Below, piece after piece: positions 12,290 through 25,556 of a stretch of 64,000 nt of DNA (position 1 is the stretch's first letter; each line of letters begins with the position of its first letter). The stretch is from Helopsaltes ochotensis. Its lineage: Eukaryota; Chordata; Aves; Passeriformes; Locustellidae. Location of the stretch: assembly GCA_013400155.1 (NCBI GenBank), contig VXBM01000867.1:289400-353399 (forward strand), written 5' to 3'. Made by a program: the position numbers and the translations under genes. A model generated the notes under the pieces. The model made no database searches. It saw only the letters and a list, made by a program, of their open reading frames with translations, and was not told the origin of the DNA.

Positions 12290-12460
12290 GTGGTACAGTT
12301 TTCTGATACCAAACTACATAAGGCAACTCAGATGTCAGACAACCTGCTGCAGATTTAATGAGGCTAATTGGGGTAGCTGAAACTTCAGTAATGCTGCAGA
12401 AAAAAGGCAGCTTGCAATGGTCATTTAATCTGGAAATAGCTTTAAAAACTGGAATATGTG
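12290..12460. promoter_or_regulatory. Possible conserved noncoding element
   Basis: The block follows a run of 15 A at about 12250-12264. It has the look of vertebrate conserved noncoding elements: balanced composition, repeated CTGCAG (two copies, about 12347 and 12392), several homeodomain TAAT/ATTA cores (TTTAATGAGGCTAATTGG near 12354-12371, TTTAATC near 12424) and no coding frame. This is a judgement by eye. Conservation cannot be shown from one sequence. Confidence 0.25.
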
Positions 12461-15400
12461 TCCCTGAGGACAGTCTCTGCCAGATTAACCTTCTGGACTC
12501 TGTAGCCCTCTCCAAGATTATGTTATTCTTTTACTTCAAACTTATACAAGGAAGGCAGGCAGGACAGGCCTGGGGACAGTCTGAGGCAAATTCTTTGCAA
12601 GGAAAGACACAGTGAAGGCAGGAGAACTGTGTAAGCACAGCTGTGTACTTTTTACTTTAAGTTCATAATTTAGAATTAGGAATATTAAATATGTCATTAT
12701 TTCACTGCGGCTTTTTATTTAGCAACTCTCCTTATGTTACCAAGTCATTTCAGTTACTGTCAAGACTTCTATTTTTAAGTAAATTTTCTTCCAATGAAAA
12801 AATAAGAAACTTCCAAAATCACTTCTAGCTAGGCACAGACTCAGATTTATCCACTTTTAGCACCAGTACCTACCACTGTGCAACTCTCTGCCATACAAGC
12901 CACTTAGATAAATACATTGACACTGTGAAGTTCAGTGTGCACAAAAGAGACCCCTTGGCACACTAATAACAAATAAAGTGGAGTGGCATTAAACATGTCA
13001 TTCTACCAGTGCTGGGTGAGTGACAACCATACACATTTCTTTTCACACATTTTTAGCCCTTCTTCCCTCTCCAAAACAGATATTAAGTAAAAGGGTAAGA
13101 TGGTTTTGTATCTCTGCAAAGTGTAAAGAAAGAATTAGGAAAATTAAAATAAAATGGACTATAGAATAAGTATTGTATAGTAGACTAGATTTTAAACATC
13201 AGATTTATACAAAGGCGTTGTTGTTTCATGTGAATAGGCAACTAAATACGGTGATGCAATGAATGAACAAATGTAGATACTGGACTTCTTTTATGCACTC
13301 TCACTCCTACCTCACCATATATGTAATGTGATACAATAAAAGCTTTCATTTAGTATACAATGACAGAGCTTAAATAAGCAGGCCAGTTTCTTCTTATAGA
13401 CAACTGTCATGAAGATAAAGTTTGAAAACAGATACACAGAGCTTTTCTTGAGGAACTTAAAAAAAGAAGGTTTGGTGGAAGGACCGTGAGGGTTGATGTT
13501 TCAATTTCTGAGTAAAATAAATAAAAATATCTCTCAGATAGAAACACATCAAGTGTTTTCTTTCTATAGATATGGATTTCATCTAGGAACAGGCAAAAAG
13601 AAATTATCAATTGGCAGTCACAGAATTAATAGTAGAGATGAACCTTTGTAGCAAGAAGGAGCAAATCTGGTGTTGCAGTGCTCAGAAACTGTCTTGAGTT
13701 CTTTACTGAAGCAGGAGTTACCCCAAAGAGTTGGGTGATGGGAAATTCTCTGTAGGCAGTGGCAGAGTAACTTACACAAAACAAAACTCTAGATCATCTA
13801 GGAAAGAGCTCCTGAGTGCTAAAAGAGGGTGTAAACAAAACCTCTTATCCAATATTCTGGGAATACTCTGCAGTATGTGGGATGATTAGTGAAGAGGAAA
13901 CACAAGATGTAGCCACTCAAATCACAACAGCAGACTTCATACACAAGTTAGTGCAAGGGCTGGCCTGGTAAAAATGATGGGATAGCCTGTGTAGGACTCA
14001 TGGCAGTGAAACCAGCAACTAAAGAAAATTGGATCCAGATTTTACTCACGTCTGTATAAACAATGCATGGAAAATCTGTTCAGAGCAGCCCCGAACAGTG
14101 TTAGAAATGTTTGAACAGGTTGGAATTTCTACCTGTGTCCTGCTTAAAGCCTTTTCACATGCTGGTTTTGAAGACATGGTAATCCAGATGAATGCATAGT
14201 CCCCTCAACAGGGCTATGAAATGCAACTTGGTGTTGTACAAACCTACAGAGAAGCCCAACACTACTGAAAATGTCTCAGACTTGCTGCTGGACCACAGTG
14301 CTTGAATACTGTGAGAATGTGGGCTACAATGTGCAAATGGATGGAGAGGAGCATGTGCTCAGCCATTGATTCGAAAATCCACAAAGGTTTTAGCACTTTT
14401 CAACAAGAGTAAGATACTACAGGTTACGAAGTCCTGGCTGTAATACCTCAGGATTTATCCAACATTCATTTCCGGGGGGAAAACAGGCACTTGGCAAGGA
14501 AAAAAAAAAAAAGAAAATAGAAAACACTCAAGCAATAATCTTACTTCTCTATTCAGCAGATCAATCAAATTTTGTGGAGTTTTCCTTAAGTGAAGAAGCA
14601 TCAATTGTTTGAGTATTTTGTTTATTACATACTAAAGGTGATTTTAAAAATCCATAAAAGGATAGAGAGTAGTGTTTGAGAAATATCATGCTAACCTCTC
14701 TTGCAAACTGCCTTGGCCCACCAGTGGTGCCTCTGCCTGGGTGGTGGGGATGTGACTCTGTCACTGACTGCAATAGGTGACATGAAGGGATGCTGGAGCA
14801 GTCTGTGAGCCTGGCCTAGAAGGGTGCCACAGGGAGGAAAGGATGACACAGATCTTACTATTTTCAGTTTTAAGTTGCATTTCCACACTTCTAGGTGGAG
14901 TACTATTTATATTTCACAACAACTGTGTACCCTACTCTCCTCACCTTGGAACAGGGGAGGAACCACAGGCCTTGGTGGAAGCAGCTTTTGGCAGCCCCGG
15001 GTCAGGACTCTATAAAAAGGATAAGCACATCATAACTCCAGGAGCTACCTTGGCTCTCCCCTGAGAGCAAATGAACTCTTCCTGAGTTCATGTCTTAAAA
15101 ATAAGCATTGGAACCATGGGATTTCTTGTATCCTTCCAAATATGAAACAGCACATAAAAATGCAAGGTTTTAAAACAATGCACTTTGTTTGCACACTTCA
15201 GTTAATTGATACTTATCTTGTCCTGCGAGGGAAAAATCTCATTTTGCAGCCTCCTTCCACAGCGTTTAACTTTGATATAAATATGTGCAGTCCTCATGTT
15301 AGTTTTTTCCCCTTAACCAGAAGCAGTTGGGTGGAACATAACTTAAATTGATTTTTTAAAGACATAACATTATGTGCTATTATACAATAAGAGAATTGGC

Positions 15401-17640
15401 TCGTGTCTCCTGCCTTATGTTCTTTAGATTGGGACCATCTTACTGCCTCAGTGAGTCTATCTCACTGTGTGACCTGCATAGCTGTAATCATACCTTGGAG
15501 TCTTTGATTACAGTAAAAGCTGATGCCATTGTGAAATTCCCTTTAATACTTTACATTTTGAGACTTGCTGAAATGATGCAATGTCCTTCTTATCTGAAGT
15601 GTATTACCTCAGTGTGTCTGTGAATCAGCATAATTAGATCTGCATGAGTTCATCTTTAAAAAGGATTAAAAATTGTTCCCACTTCTGGGGATGGGGGACA
15701 AACAGTGCTAATAGCAATCTCAATTCATTAGGGTTTATGACTTTCCTGTCCTTGTTGTGCTTTTCCTGTTACTTAAGGTATTTACCACTTGAGAATAAAA
15801 CTGGCCCAGAAGGATGGACAGAGATTTTTGGTGTCCACTGCTGGTTTTCTGCAAGAAATTCTTCAGAATTCTCTGTGCAGAAGGGAGTCTAGAGTGTATA
15901 GATATGCATATACATATATGCATATATATTTTTTTCCCTTGGTCATTTCTTATCAAAACTGGTTAAATTGATTTACCTATGTCTGCTGTCTGAATGTGCA
16001 TGATGTGACTTCCGTGGACAGTAGTTTATCAAAAGGACAGCAAAAGAAAAATAAGATCTTCTCTGCTATGGAAGTGCCACCAATAATTCTAGTTAAATGT
16101 GTGCTGGAGTTTGTACTGGAGTAAGATTTTGTTATTGTTTTTGTGTTTAATACAAATAGTTTAATTTTTTTCTTCAGTTAGAGAAAATTAATATAATTCA
16201 GTTTCAAGTACAAATTACATTGTGTCTTATTTCTCTGTAGAACTTTAAGGTCATATTATTTAATATGGTTTTTCCTGAAAAGAAAGGATTTTAACTTTTC
16301 AGTGTTATAGATCTCCTTTGAAAAAAAATCTCAACTTTTACTGGTCTTTGCACTTGCTCCAACATCCCAGAGCATGGAAAATAAAAAAGTTGTGTGTTCT
16401 CTGATGAATGACATGTGATATGTAGAAAGTCTTTCTTTGCGAATGATAGGTTGAAACAAATTTTATGCCCACATTTGAATTCATCATTACTGGTCACTGT
16501 GGATGAGCTCAGGAAAGGAAGTGTATATTATACTCTATGTGAACTCTAAAAGTTCTTGCCAATGTGAATCATATGAATAACTCTACACAATTCTCTCACA
16601 CTGATCAAGATAACCAGACACAATATTCCCCTTGAAGTATTTTGATGGTATTTGTTTCCTCTGACCAACATTTTTTTCTCATGCTCTTTTATTTCTATTA
16701 CTGGTTGGACTTCTGACTTTCAAAAGTATTAGAGCTCCAGAATTTTTCTGAAACTTAGAATTTTTCAAAAGCATTGCTACTATTGCCAAGTTTTTCTAGC
16801 AATCAAAAAAAAATCTAATGTAGCATTATTTTGTCAGAAATCGTATGACAGTGTTATACCATCAATACATGTGCATCAGCTGGAATGTAAGGAGCTAGAC
16901 GTGATCATCAAGATGACTCAGTTTCAAGTTTGAATTTTACATAAACACTGGAGTTACTGTACATTTAATCTATTCCAAAATAATTTAAAAGATTAAAAAA
17001 AATCAAAGAAAAAAAAGACTTTTGGCTATATGTCCAGTCATACATTTGATTCAAGTGTAACTTTTCTCAAAATCAAGTTATACCTGATCGAACTGGGTAC
17101 CTCAGCATTTGCTGTTTGACATTATCACATGTAATCTTATTCACATTACTGTGAGACTGATAATGTCACTTGCCTGGACTGACTGATACTGTAGTGGAAA
17201 TCCAATGAAACTAACTTGTGGAAGCTGTTCAGGAAGCAAAAACTGCCCTTGCAGTGAGTATGAAACATCAGAGATACTGATTATGTTTATACATACATAC
17301 AGTGATATGCTTACCTTACTGAGTTTTGTATCAGTTCTGTTACCATTTACAGGACCCAACTACCATTCATGATTTTTTCTTGCTAAAGTATAAAAATAAA
17401 TAAAAATATAACCATGCCATTGAGAAAGTTTATTGTATAAGATATGCATTTCTTATGAGTGGGGTTACTTGTACATGGAAAATGAAGAAAAGAAATGAAA
17501 ACAATACTTGCATTAACTACATTCCCCCACTCCTCCAAAACAGTGATCAAGCTGCTAATGCCGTATGAATACAATCTTCTAGGATCACCAATACTTTATT
17601 TTGCCTCTATATCTCTAAGTCACTTCTCTTTCATATTCAG
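12461..17640. other. AT-rich noncoding DNA, no gene seen
   Basis: Only short frames (at most about 85 codons) without recognisable domains. A GC-richer stretch at about 14700-14830 and a pure A run at about 14499-14511 are the only compositional departures. The AT-rich TATATGCATATA-type stretch at about 15900-15935 is simple sequence. Confidence 0.45.
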
Positions 17641-17742
17641 ATGTGATCTTCTTGGGGCAGAAGTCATCTTTTTGTCCTATGTTTGAATAGAGATGTGTTC
17701 TGAGATAAGATCTCTGTGCACTGGTACATAAAAATAGTAATG
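17641..17742 (+). mobile_element. Ancient L2/L3-like LINE (or LINE-tailed SINE) 3' end
   Basis: The words GTGATCTTCTTGGGGCAGAA, then TCTTTTTGTCCTATGTTTGA, then GATCTCTGTGCACTGGTA and finally ACATAAAAATAGTAATG follow in the right order the remembered tail of an old amniote repeat (TGTAAGCTCTTTGGGGCAGGG... TTTTTGTTCTGTGTTTG... GTGCTACTGTAATACAAATAATAAT). The spacing also fits. The copy is heavily mutated and only about 100 bp survive. The subfamily cannot be fixed by eye. Confidence 0.5.
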
Positions 17743-20700
17743 TTACAAGGCACTTTGAAGCTAACAAGATCAAAAATGGCATTATGAATGCTCTAGATTT
17801 CTTACCAAGGAATGGTTTTTGATATAGGCTCAGACAACCATGCCCCAGCTCTTTAGCATTTTATCTGGGAACTACCACAGAAAGAACAGCTTTCAAGAAT
17901 CACCTCTTTAGAAGAAAGGAAAATCTGATGCTAAGAGATCTTTCAAAAAGTCTGAGAGACAGATACTGAAACCTTCAGTGCTGTTAAACAATACTGAGTT
18001 TTACATCTGATCTCACCTCTTCTGCTGGAAATGAGATCTCACTGCTGGCAGCATTCCTGTCTAGTGAACTCGTCTAGAAAGAGAAGTGGAACTGGGTCCT
18101 GATCTTCAGGGGCTGTCAGTGCCACGGTGGACATGCCTTCCCCTCTAGGACTCTGGAAAACACTGTAACCTGCTGCTCTTACTGACCATACAGCAAACAC
18201 AGACAACTGGGAAAGGGCCTCTAAAGTTTCTAGGGAAAGGGAGGGGTTTGTTTTAAAACATAACAGTAAAAAACACTATTAAAAGGTACAACTTTGTTTA
18301 TATCCTTTCCCCTTGTAATAGTGCAGTTATCAGCTCATCAGCAGAAGAAACTGAAGGAAACTTCTGTGTGAGTTTTCAGTGAGTAACACAAGGCTTTTTT
18401 ACTCTTCCTTCAAGAAGCTATATTATTCATTTCAAGGCCTTACTAAATCAGGTATTTAAACTTGGTCATGCTCTACAAACATGTTATGAGAAAAAGTAAT
18501 TGCTTATTATAATATAGTCTAGCTAAAATTAGACACTGATCCTTCAGTATCTATTTAACATAGGCCATTAATTTTTAAGAACTGTTTTCAAGTTGATGTT
18601 AAATGGCAATAAGAACAAAATGTCATTTCCAGAACAAGTATTACAAATGTAAGGCCATATATTTAATACTTCTGGGTTTGCATTTTTTGCACTTAAATGT
18701 TACATAGATTTTGCAAGGGTCCTGAAAACAAATGCTGTATTGCTGTTTATATTAAAAAAAACGACAAAAAAAACCCCAAAAAACCAAAAACCCCAAAACA
18801 CAATGATTCTAGAATTCTTACCCAAGTAAATCAGAAAGGCACAAGAGATAAGTGATATATTTGCTAAAATTCATTGGGAGAAAAAATGTTAATTAATTAA
18901 AGACAAACTTCCTCTAGGAATTTGACAGGTTTTGATAGTCTTTTTAATTGGAAAGACTGTTTAAAAGCAATTTATTGCACTGTACAATAGTCTTCAGTTG
19001 GAATATCCATCTGGAGAAAGGATCATAGGAACAAGCTGAGCTTGAAAGTGGACAAGTTTCCACAGGTACTGTCCAGAGTTATTCTATTTAAAGGGAATTG
19101 TTTCTGACTGCACAATTCTTACTTCCTTCCCTTCAGCAGTCAGCTACCACTAGAATTAGTTATAGATTCAGAGTGGGGAAGTGCCTGGTTGTGGAAAATG
19201 TCCCAGCTTCGTCTACAAAATACAAACAAAAGCCCCCATGTTGCAGCTATGTTCAGGGATTGTCAGAAGGCATATTAGCTCCCCCAAAAATACCTGGGTT
19301 AATTTCAACTTACACAACTGAACTGACTGAACAAAGAAACATCAAACTGCAACATCCCCAAAGCAGAAATCTGTGCTGTCAAACTGGAACTAGTTCACAG
19401 ACAGACAGAAAGTAGCCTCATGATAATGGTGGATAAGAGATATAACATGTTAGGAAACTGGTCATGTACAACTCCAGGAAGAGCTTAAAACATCTATGGA
19501 CAGAGGAATTGCAAGTGTCCAAGGAAAATCTCTTTATCTTTTGTGCAGTCTGTTAAAATACCTTTCTACTAGTATCTTTCTCTTACTCTCACTCGTTCCA
19601 AGGCTGTGAAGAGTCCCTCTAAAGGCTTACTTTTTTCCTGGTGCTGGAGTCCATGGAGGACGTGATAGGTATGTGCTTGTACCCTGTATGGGCTGTTCTG
19701 AGACCATTGCAGCAAAATTCCCTATTTGTGTGACAATGTGCAGCCATGCTGCATTGTAGTGGATCTCTGCATTGTTACAGCTGGGGTTCCAGGTAGGTGG
19801 GACATGCTGAACAAGGGACCTTTCCTGACAGACAGGCATGAATGCTCTGCAACAGTCCATGGACTTTAGCTCCTCGGAATGGAAAGACCATCAAATTAAG
19901 GCCCTTCTGTCTGCGAGTTATTCTGAAAGTTGCAGAAGGTATGGTAATCAAAAGTGGATAATGCTTTACTGTTAACAAACTGACATATAGGAATTGCACC
20001 TTTAACTCAGAAAAATGTATAGCTCTGCTTCATTGTTGCGCTTCTCTCAAAAAGCATTGCTATTTTTCTGGTGTCCCATTGCCAGAAACCAATGCCTCTG
20101 AAGCCAAACAGAAAAACAGCAGAAAGAAGTCGTATTGATGATAGTGTTGGTATTGAAGAAACTATCTAAATGGCCTTATTTTCTGAGCTCAATCAGAAAG
20201 AAGAAACTGTTTTTCTGCAGCTTGTTTCCTTCTCAATATCTAATCCATTGATAAAAAGGGCTGAAAACAGTCAAAAGCATCACTTTGCCAGTCTCCTCAG
20301 GAGATAATGAATGTTCAAGTACTTCACCCTCTGTGACAGAAGTTGTGGTAGAAGACAGAGTTGTTCCATGGTGCTCTTGTGCCTTGGCTGCCTTCTCTTT
20401 CCCTCTGCTCTGCTCCATCCTCCTGCATGTTCTCTGCCGTTTCATCAGCAGTTAAGCAGTGGAGAGCTTGGCAGGCTGCAGGAAAAGAGCTGAGCTCCCC
20501 CAGCAACACCACTTTCCACGGTCACAAGTTCACGAGCATTGCAAGAGTTTCAGACTCAGAACCAAACGTCTGTGGGACTTAAAAACAATTTCCCTGTCTG
20601 ACTCTGCCGGCTGCTCCCACTCATTGATTTATGCTTGTGATGCTTGGAGCTGTGGCATAAATCTGGTTATGTAATAGAAACTTGATAACAGAGAAAGTCA

Positions 20701-21769
20701 ATACAGGAGGGCAATAGAGTTGAAATTACACACTGGCACTACTTTTATTAACCCATTCTTAGTTCACCTTAACTGCTTCTCACAGACAACTTGTCTGAAT
20801 TTAAGAAAAGGGCTTTCTTGATACTTACAGCAACACCAGATTGACAGTTCTTCCCTCTGTCTTGCTGGACCCAAGCAGAACAATTTTCTAGAAACATCAT
20901 CCTTTTCAACAAAAAGCTTTTGTTTGAAGCTATATTTTTTGTTCAATTCATTATATAATGAAAAAAGACAATTTCTTTCACATCAGGCAGAATTTCTTTA
21001 TAAATAAATTATTTAAAAAAACCTAGATACTTCATATTTCAGAATGTTTCCAGATTGGGCAGGTTTTCTGAGGAAAGCTTCTTTACCAGATTGTTTGTTT
21101 ATATGATTGATTTTTGTGGCACTTGATTAATTTCTTAGCCACAATTTCACAGCTGAGCCGCAGGATCTGTGAAAGCAGGAGGCTTGGCAGAGCCACAGAA
21201 GAACTTCTGACTGCTACAGTCTGCATCATTCCTCATTTTAAGCAATAAAGAAACATTAAGGTTGCAGTCTTTCATTCATACATGAAACTTCCCCTTTATG
21301 TTCTCATAATCTGATTCCTGCTGTTATTAGAAACCCCGTTGATATTAGAAACTCATTTATCACAGATCTTTTTATTCATGGCTTCATTATTTGAAGTCCT
21401 GATGGTGATACAATTTCAGTTTTTCTTTTTCTGTGACTGAAGCTAGGGGATTTGCATATTTGATATGTCGGATTTAAGAAGAAACATGGAGATGAATATG
21501 AATAAAATCATTATCTGTTTTCAAGGTGAGCTTTGCTTCTCATGAATAAAAATAAAAAGCATTTGATTTTAAATGCATATGTTCTTTATAAAATTCTGGT
21601 AATAACGTGATCCTTCTGTTACTCAACATAAGATGACTTGAATCATCAATAACTGAAATATATGTGAAAAACATTAACAGAGTTGATATAAAACAATATT
21701 TCATTAGTGTCCCAAGAGCAGTATTAGGAAATATGAAGCTAAGACTGTTACGAATACTTGTCTGGAAAT
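17743..21769. other. AT-rich noncoding DNA
   Basis: No gene is supported. An A-rich low-complexity tract with CCCC interruptions lies at about 18753-18800. Around 19620-20000 the minus strand carries two overlapping open frames of 74-77 codons in a less AT-rich setting. They end in a Pro-rich stretch but match nothing I know. GC-richer sequence at about 20340-20520 has short frames on both strands, none convincing. Confidence 0.45.
18753..18800. repeat. A-rich low-complexity tract
   Basis: Runs of A broken by C and CCCC blocks. Simple sequence, possibly a decayed tail. No retroposon body is recognised on either side. Confidence 0.7.
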
Positions 21770-22215
21770 GATTACTTGAAGACGGGAAGAAGGCTAAAAA
21801 TCCCACTTCGTCCAGGTGCTCCCGAAGTTGCTTAGCAACTGCCTCCTTAATCATGTTCTCCAAAAAGGGAGGTTTGACAGAGGATAGTAATTAGATGGTT
21901 TCTTGAGGAGGGTCAAGACCCCAGCATACTGTAGGCAGGATGTCATTTTGCCCTTCAAATAGAGGTGTTAATGAAATGCCCATCCACTGGGAAAGTGCTT
22001 CCTCGCTGACTTTCATAAGCCTTGTGGTTTCCTCACTGGGGCTCTTCATCTGCTCCTGGGACAAGGCACTGCCAAAACCAGCTCTGGATGTGCTCATGAC
22101 TTCTTGTTCTGACATTGCTGGTTGATACCTGACAGCTTCAGATATGAATGATTTTGCCCATCAAAAATATGAAGAGAAATTCATTAATTTCCTGTGGCAC
22201 AGACAGGGAACTGAT
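21770..22215 (-). mobile_element. Decayed L3/L2-clade LINE, ORF2 reverse-transcriptase fragment
   Basis: Read on the minus strand, three frames together give the stretch leading into and including the first reverse-transcriptase block of an L3/L2/CR1-superfamily LINE. From upstream: a NEF...FLMGKIIHI remnant (about 22160-22200), a VSEEALSQWMGISLTP helix region and LDP in the 21891-22115 frame, then NYYPLSNLPF at 21863-21892, equivalent to the hallmark NYRPxSNLPF. After a one-base frame shift comes NMIKEAVAKQLREHLDEVGF (about 21798-21857), equivalent to the KxxERAVAxQLQxxLDE segment that follows in intact elements. The KKP stretch normally before LDP is damaged. The rest of the reverse transcriptase and the endonuclease are not visible. 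It is clearly a pseudogene. The family clade is inferred from these motifs. Confidence 0.65.
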
Positions 22216-25200
22216 AGGCAACTCAAGTCCCCTGATTAAGTTTGCCAAGTAGCTTTTAACTGTATGAATCACAAATGCAAGTAAATATTAAGGCAGAAAT
22301 TTGGAATAAAAGTATTATAGTGAAGTACATCAGGAAATGTGATTATTTGGGGGTGGGGGGTGTTAACGTTTTGGGAAAGGGTTTCCTATCATCACAAGAA
22401 ATTATGAATTGTAATTTTGCTCATGGAAATACAAATATAACCTTGGTTCCCATAGACATAAAAAAAAATTAACTTCTCTTCAGTAGTTGTAGAAGACTGA
22501 GGGAAAGGTGACACTGAGATCCTTGCCTTATCTGTCTCCCTTACCACTGAATCATCAATCTCGTTCAGCAACAGTTCAACATATTCCTTGTTCGGTCTTT
22601 TACTAGTAATGCACAGACTCTGCTTTTTGTGTACCTATGAAGTCTCAAGTCCAGCTGAGCTCTGGCATTCCTGGTACTTCCCTACATGTGTAGGCAACAT
22701 TACTGAATTCCTCCTGTGCACTGTGTCCTTCCTTCTGCCTCTTGCTTTTTTTGCACTTCTTCTCACTAGATATGGACAAACCTCCTTATGAGGTCCAGAA
22801 AGGGACACCAAGTTAGTCGGACTAGGTTATTTTTATCAATGCACCACGTATCTGCTCATTAATGAGTCTTTTAAAAATTATATTTGTTGTTATCTGTGAG
22901 TGCTATTCTGTATTCCTTTATCTTTTTTTGCATCTTGTTTAAAAACCTGACTTACTTTGTAATAGGGAACCTTTTTTTCTTTGTCCCACTTCTGCTTAAG
23001 ACACCATAAAAACTTTTAAAATTTTTATTTATTTATTTATTCATTACAAAGTAACACTTCTTTCTAAGCCACTTGTAATATATTAGAGGTTTTCCTTCCT
23101 TGAGTTTAAATGTACTACAGACATCTCTTTTTATGTGCGCTTTAAGGTCTTTCAGAATGTTGCACAATATTACTGATTTATCTCCAGACTTTAACAAAGG
23201 CATTTTCAAGTTTATTTGAGGCCTGAGTCTTCCTTATCTTTCTCATGCTGAAAATATATTTGTTCTTCATCCCTCTCTCCATCTTCAGTTTTTCAGTTCC
23301 TTTAGATAAATACATGTTCGTAAAATACTTGTGTGATCTAGACGAGAAATGTATTTTTACCTTGTGCAGTATTATAGTAGAAACCACAATATTTGTAACA
23401 GTGTGCAAAGGAATGCCCAAATCTGGCAAAACTGAACAAAAATGTGGTTTTCAAAGTAATATCTGCTTGCACTTTTTGAACTTAGTACATATGTTTGTGC
23501 TGGCTGATGATATGCAGAAAATAATAAAAATAACAAATAGGTATAAACCCATCATTGTTTATTACAAAGTACCCATCATTTTAAATGCTTTCTCACTTTT
23601 CCAAGTCAATGACTGATCTCATTTCCAATGCCTGTAAAACTGAAAGATCCAAAATAAACCTGTAAGATGCTCTTCATTATCATTTTTTTTAGTATTGCTA
23701 CTCATTCCAGATTGTAAAGCCCCTCGAAGAAGATGAGCATTCTACTTTTTTTAAGGAGAAATCCTGTTTTGTAACAAAGTCAGAATCTACAGCTAGAGCT
23801 CCAAGGAGCCTGCCTTGCAATGCAGTCAAAAACCTTGAAAGTTGTTTAGGAAGGTGTTTCCATAACTTTAATCAGAGCCACAATTCTCAATACTTATGAG
23901 GGGAATGTTCCAATATAAGCTGAATGTTTCAATGCTTTGTGTGATTTAGGACATAATAGTTTACATTAAATTAAAAAGTCCTCTATGTGCATTGGTGTAT
24001 CACTGCACAATACTAACTTATTTGATGTGTACAATTAAAGGTAATCAAAATGCCAGTTCAATTCATCAAGTAAGGAAACAATATGCACTCTAATCAGAGT
24101 TCTCTACAGAAAATGTTTGTTGTTGTTTATGCTGTTATTCAGGATATTTTGAATGGAGGTTGATTTTGTAGTTTTGTAGAGTAAGACTTTTTGTTGTTAA
24201 AGTAAAAATTATTCCATATCCCTTTTCCTTTTTTTTTCCTTTTTGTTGTATTTCCTGCTACCTGAAAGTTCTCAGGATTTATTTGGAACCTTTGAAAAAA
24301 AAATTCATTTTTTCCTGGGAAAGTACTAAGCTTATGACAGAATCTTGTAAATTTGAAACTGAGGGAGGCACAGAACAGCAGAGCGAACAACACTCAAAAT
24401 GTTTTATCCGCTCACTAATGATTAAGAAAATATTCAAAGAAATCAAATAAACAGCTATATCAATTAATTATTTTCTGTCTTTTCTAGTACTGAAAACCTT
24501 TTAAGTGCATTGCAAGGATTGCAGTTGTAGGTTATGGCTGAGAGTTCCTTCTGGGTGTAAGAATTTATGGATAGTTAAGAGAAAAATAAGTAGGGAAAAG
24601 ACACTCTACATTTATCATCTATTCAACCTCATCAGAAAAAATACAGACAGATATTTTCTTATGCGTCTTTCTTCCTCTCAATGCCCCCCTTAAAATGGCC
24701 AATAACACAATTTTTCCTAGGACTTAATGGTATTTCCAGTGCCTGCTGGAGACAGGAGTTTCCTATGAATGACCACATTCTTTTACAAATCTCAGGCTGT
24801 TTGCAGACTGCATTGTAGGGGGGTTTCTGTCTGTTCTTCAGGGAAAATGGTTAGATGGGTCTGACATTTTTGCATTTAAGGTTTGTGCATTAAATCATGT
24901 GCCATTGCCTCAGTAACACACCCATTGCCATGAATAATTCCGCGGATAAGGATCATTCGTTCATTCATTTATTCTTTCATTTATTCATTCATTCCTGCCA
25001 GTGAAGGCGTGACACTCAAAAATGCCAAGGTGGGCTTTCCATTTTAAACTTCAACATTTCCAAGGTGCTGAAAGTGCATGACCTCACCCACTGCAGTTCT
25101 CACCCAACAGAACTTGGGCTCTCTGCATGGTTATGAGAGGAAGCTGAGAAAAAGATTTGGGCTCATTTCTGAAGATGCCTCTTTCTTTACATTGACTGAA

Positions 25201-25509
25201 GTCCTGAAATCTCTAAAATAGATGCCCTGGGTTACCTTGGTACATTCCTAACTCATTACAGTATTTAACTTAACCTTCTACCATTAAAAATACAGGTTTG
25301 AACCTCCTAGTCTTAGACACTGCTTCTTGGACTTGGATTATTCTTAAAGAATTTAGGAACTAGTACTTAGTACACTGTAGCCATGTTGGTTTTCTTTATT
25401 ATGATCATCAGTAGGCAGAGCTATCAACTTCAGGAGGTAGTCTCTCATTTTAATAATCTAATCAAGACATACACAAAACTCTGCAGGCTAAAAATGTAAA
25501 AGCTGCCTT
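22216..25509. other. AT-rich noncoding DNA
   Basis: No gene is supported. The longest frame (23245-23616 plus, 123 codons) is hydrophobic and Ile/Phe/Lys-rich, as chance frames in AT-rich DNA are. A G-rich box (GGGGGTGGGGGG) is at about 22348-22360 and an ATTC/ATTT tetranucleotide tract at about 24954-24995. Confidence 0.45.
24954..24995. repeat. Imperfect (ATTC)n microsatellite
   Basis: About ten tetramer units of ATTC with ATTT and TTTC variants. Simple tandem repeat. Confidence 0.75.
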
Positions 25510-25556
25510 TTATTATCCTTGCTTTTCAAGGATAATAATGTACATGTACATTATTA
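25510..25556. repeat. Overlapping hairpin and perfect palindrome
   Basis: A 12-bp inverted repeat (TTATTATCCTTG at 25510-25521, CAAGGATAATAA at 25527-25538) with a 5-nt loop overlaps a perfect 24-bp palindrome at 25533-25556 centred on TACATGTA. TACATGTA-type words repeat just downstream (to about 25575). The two structures share 25533-25538, so only one can form fully at a time. Confidence 0.85.

Noticed and set aside
19627..19999. Overlapping minus-strand frames of 74-77 codons
   Set aside because: Looked briefly like a transposase or gene remnant, but I could not match any family, and neither frame has catalytic motifs. Left as unassigned.
23245..23616. 123-codon plus-strand frame
   Set aside because: Composition is that expected of AT-rich DNA (Ile, Phe, Lys, Asn). 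No motif, no splice context, and the opposite strand is also open.
23708..23745. AGATTGTAAAGCCCCTCGAA, like the L2 3' end word AGATTGTAAGCYCCTYGA
   Set aside because: Only about 20 bases fit and the downstream L2 words are missing. Not enough to list as an element.
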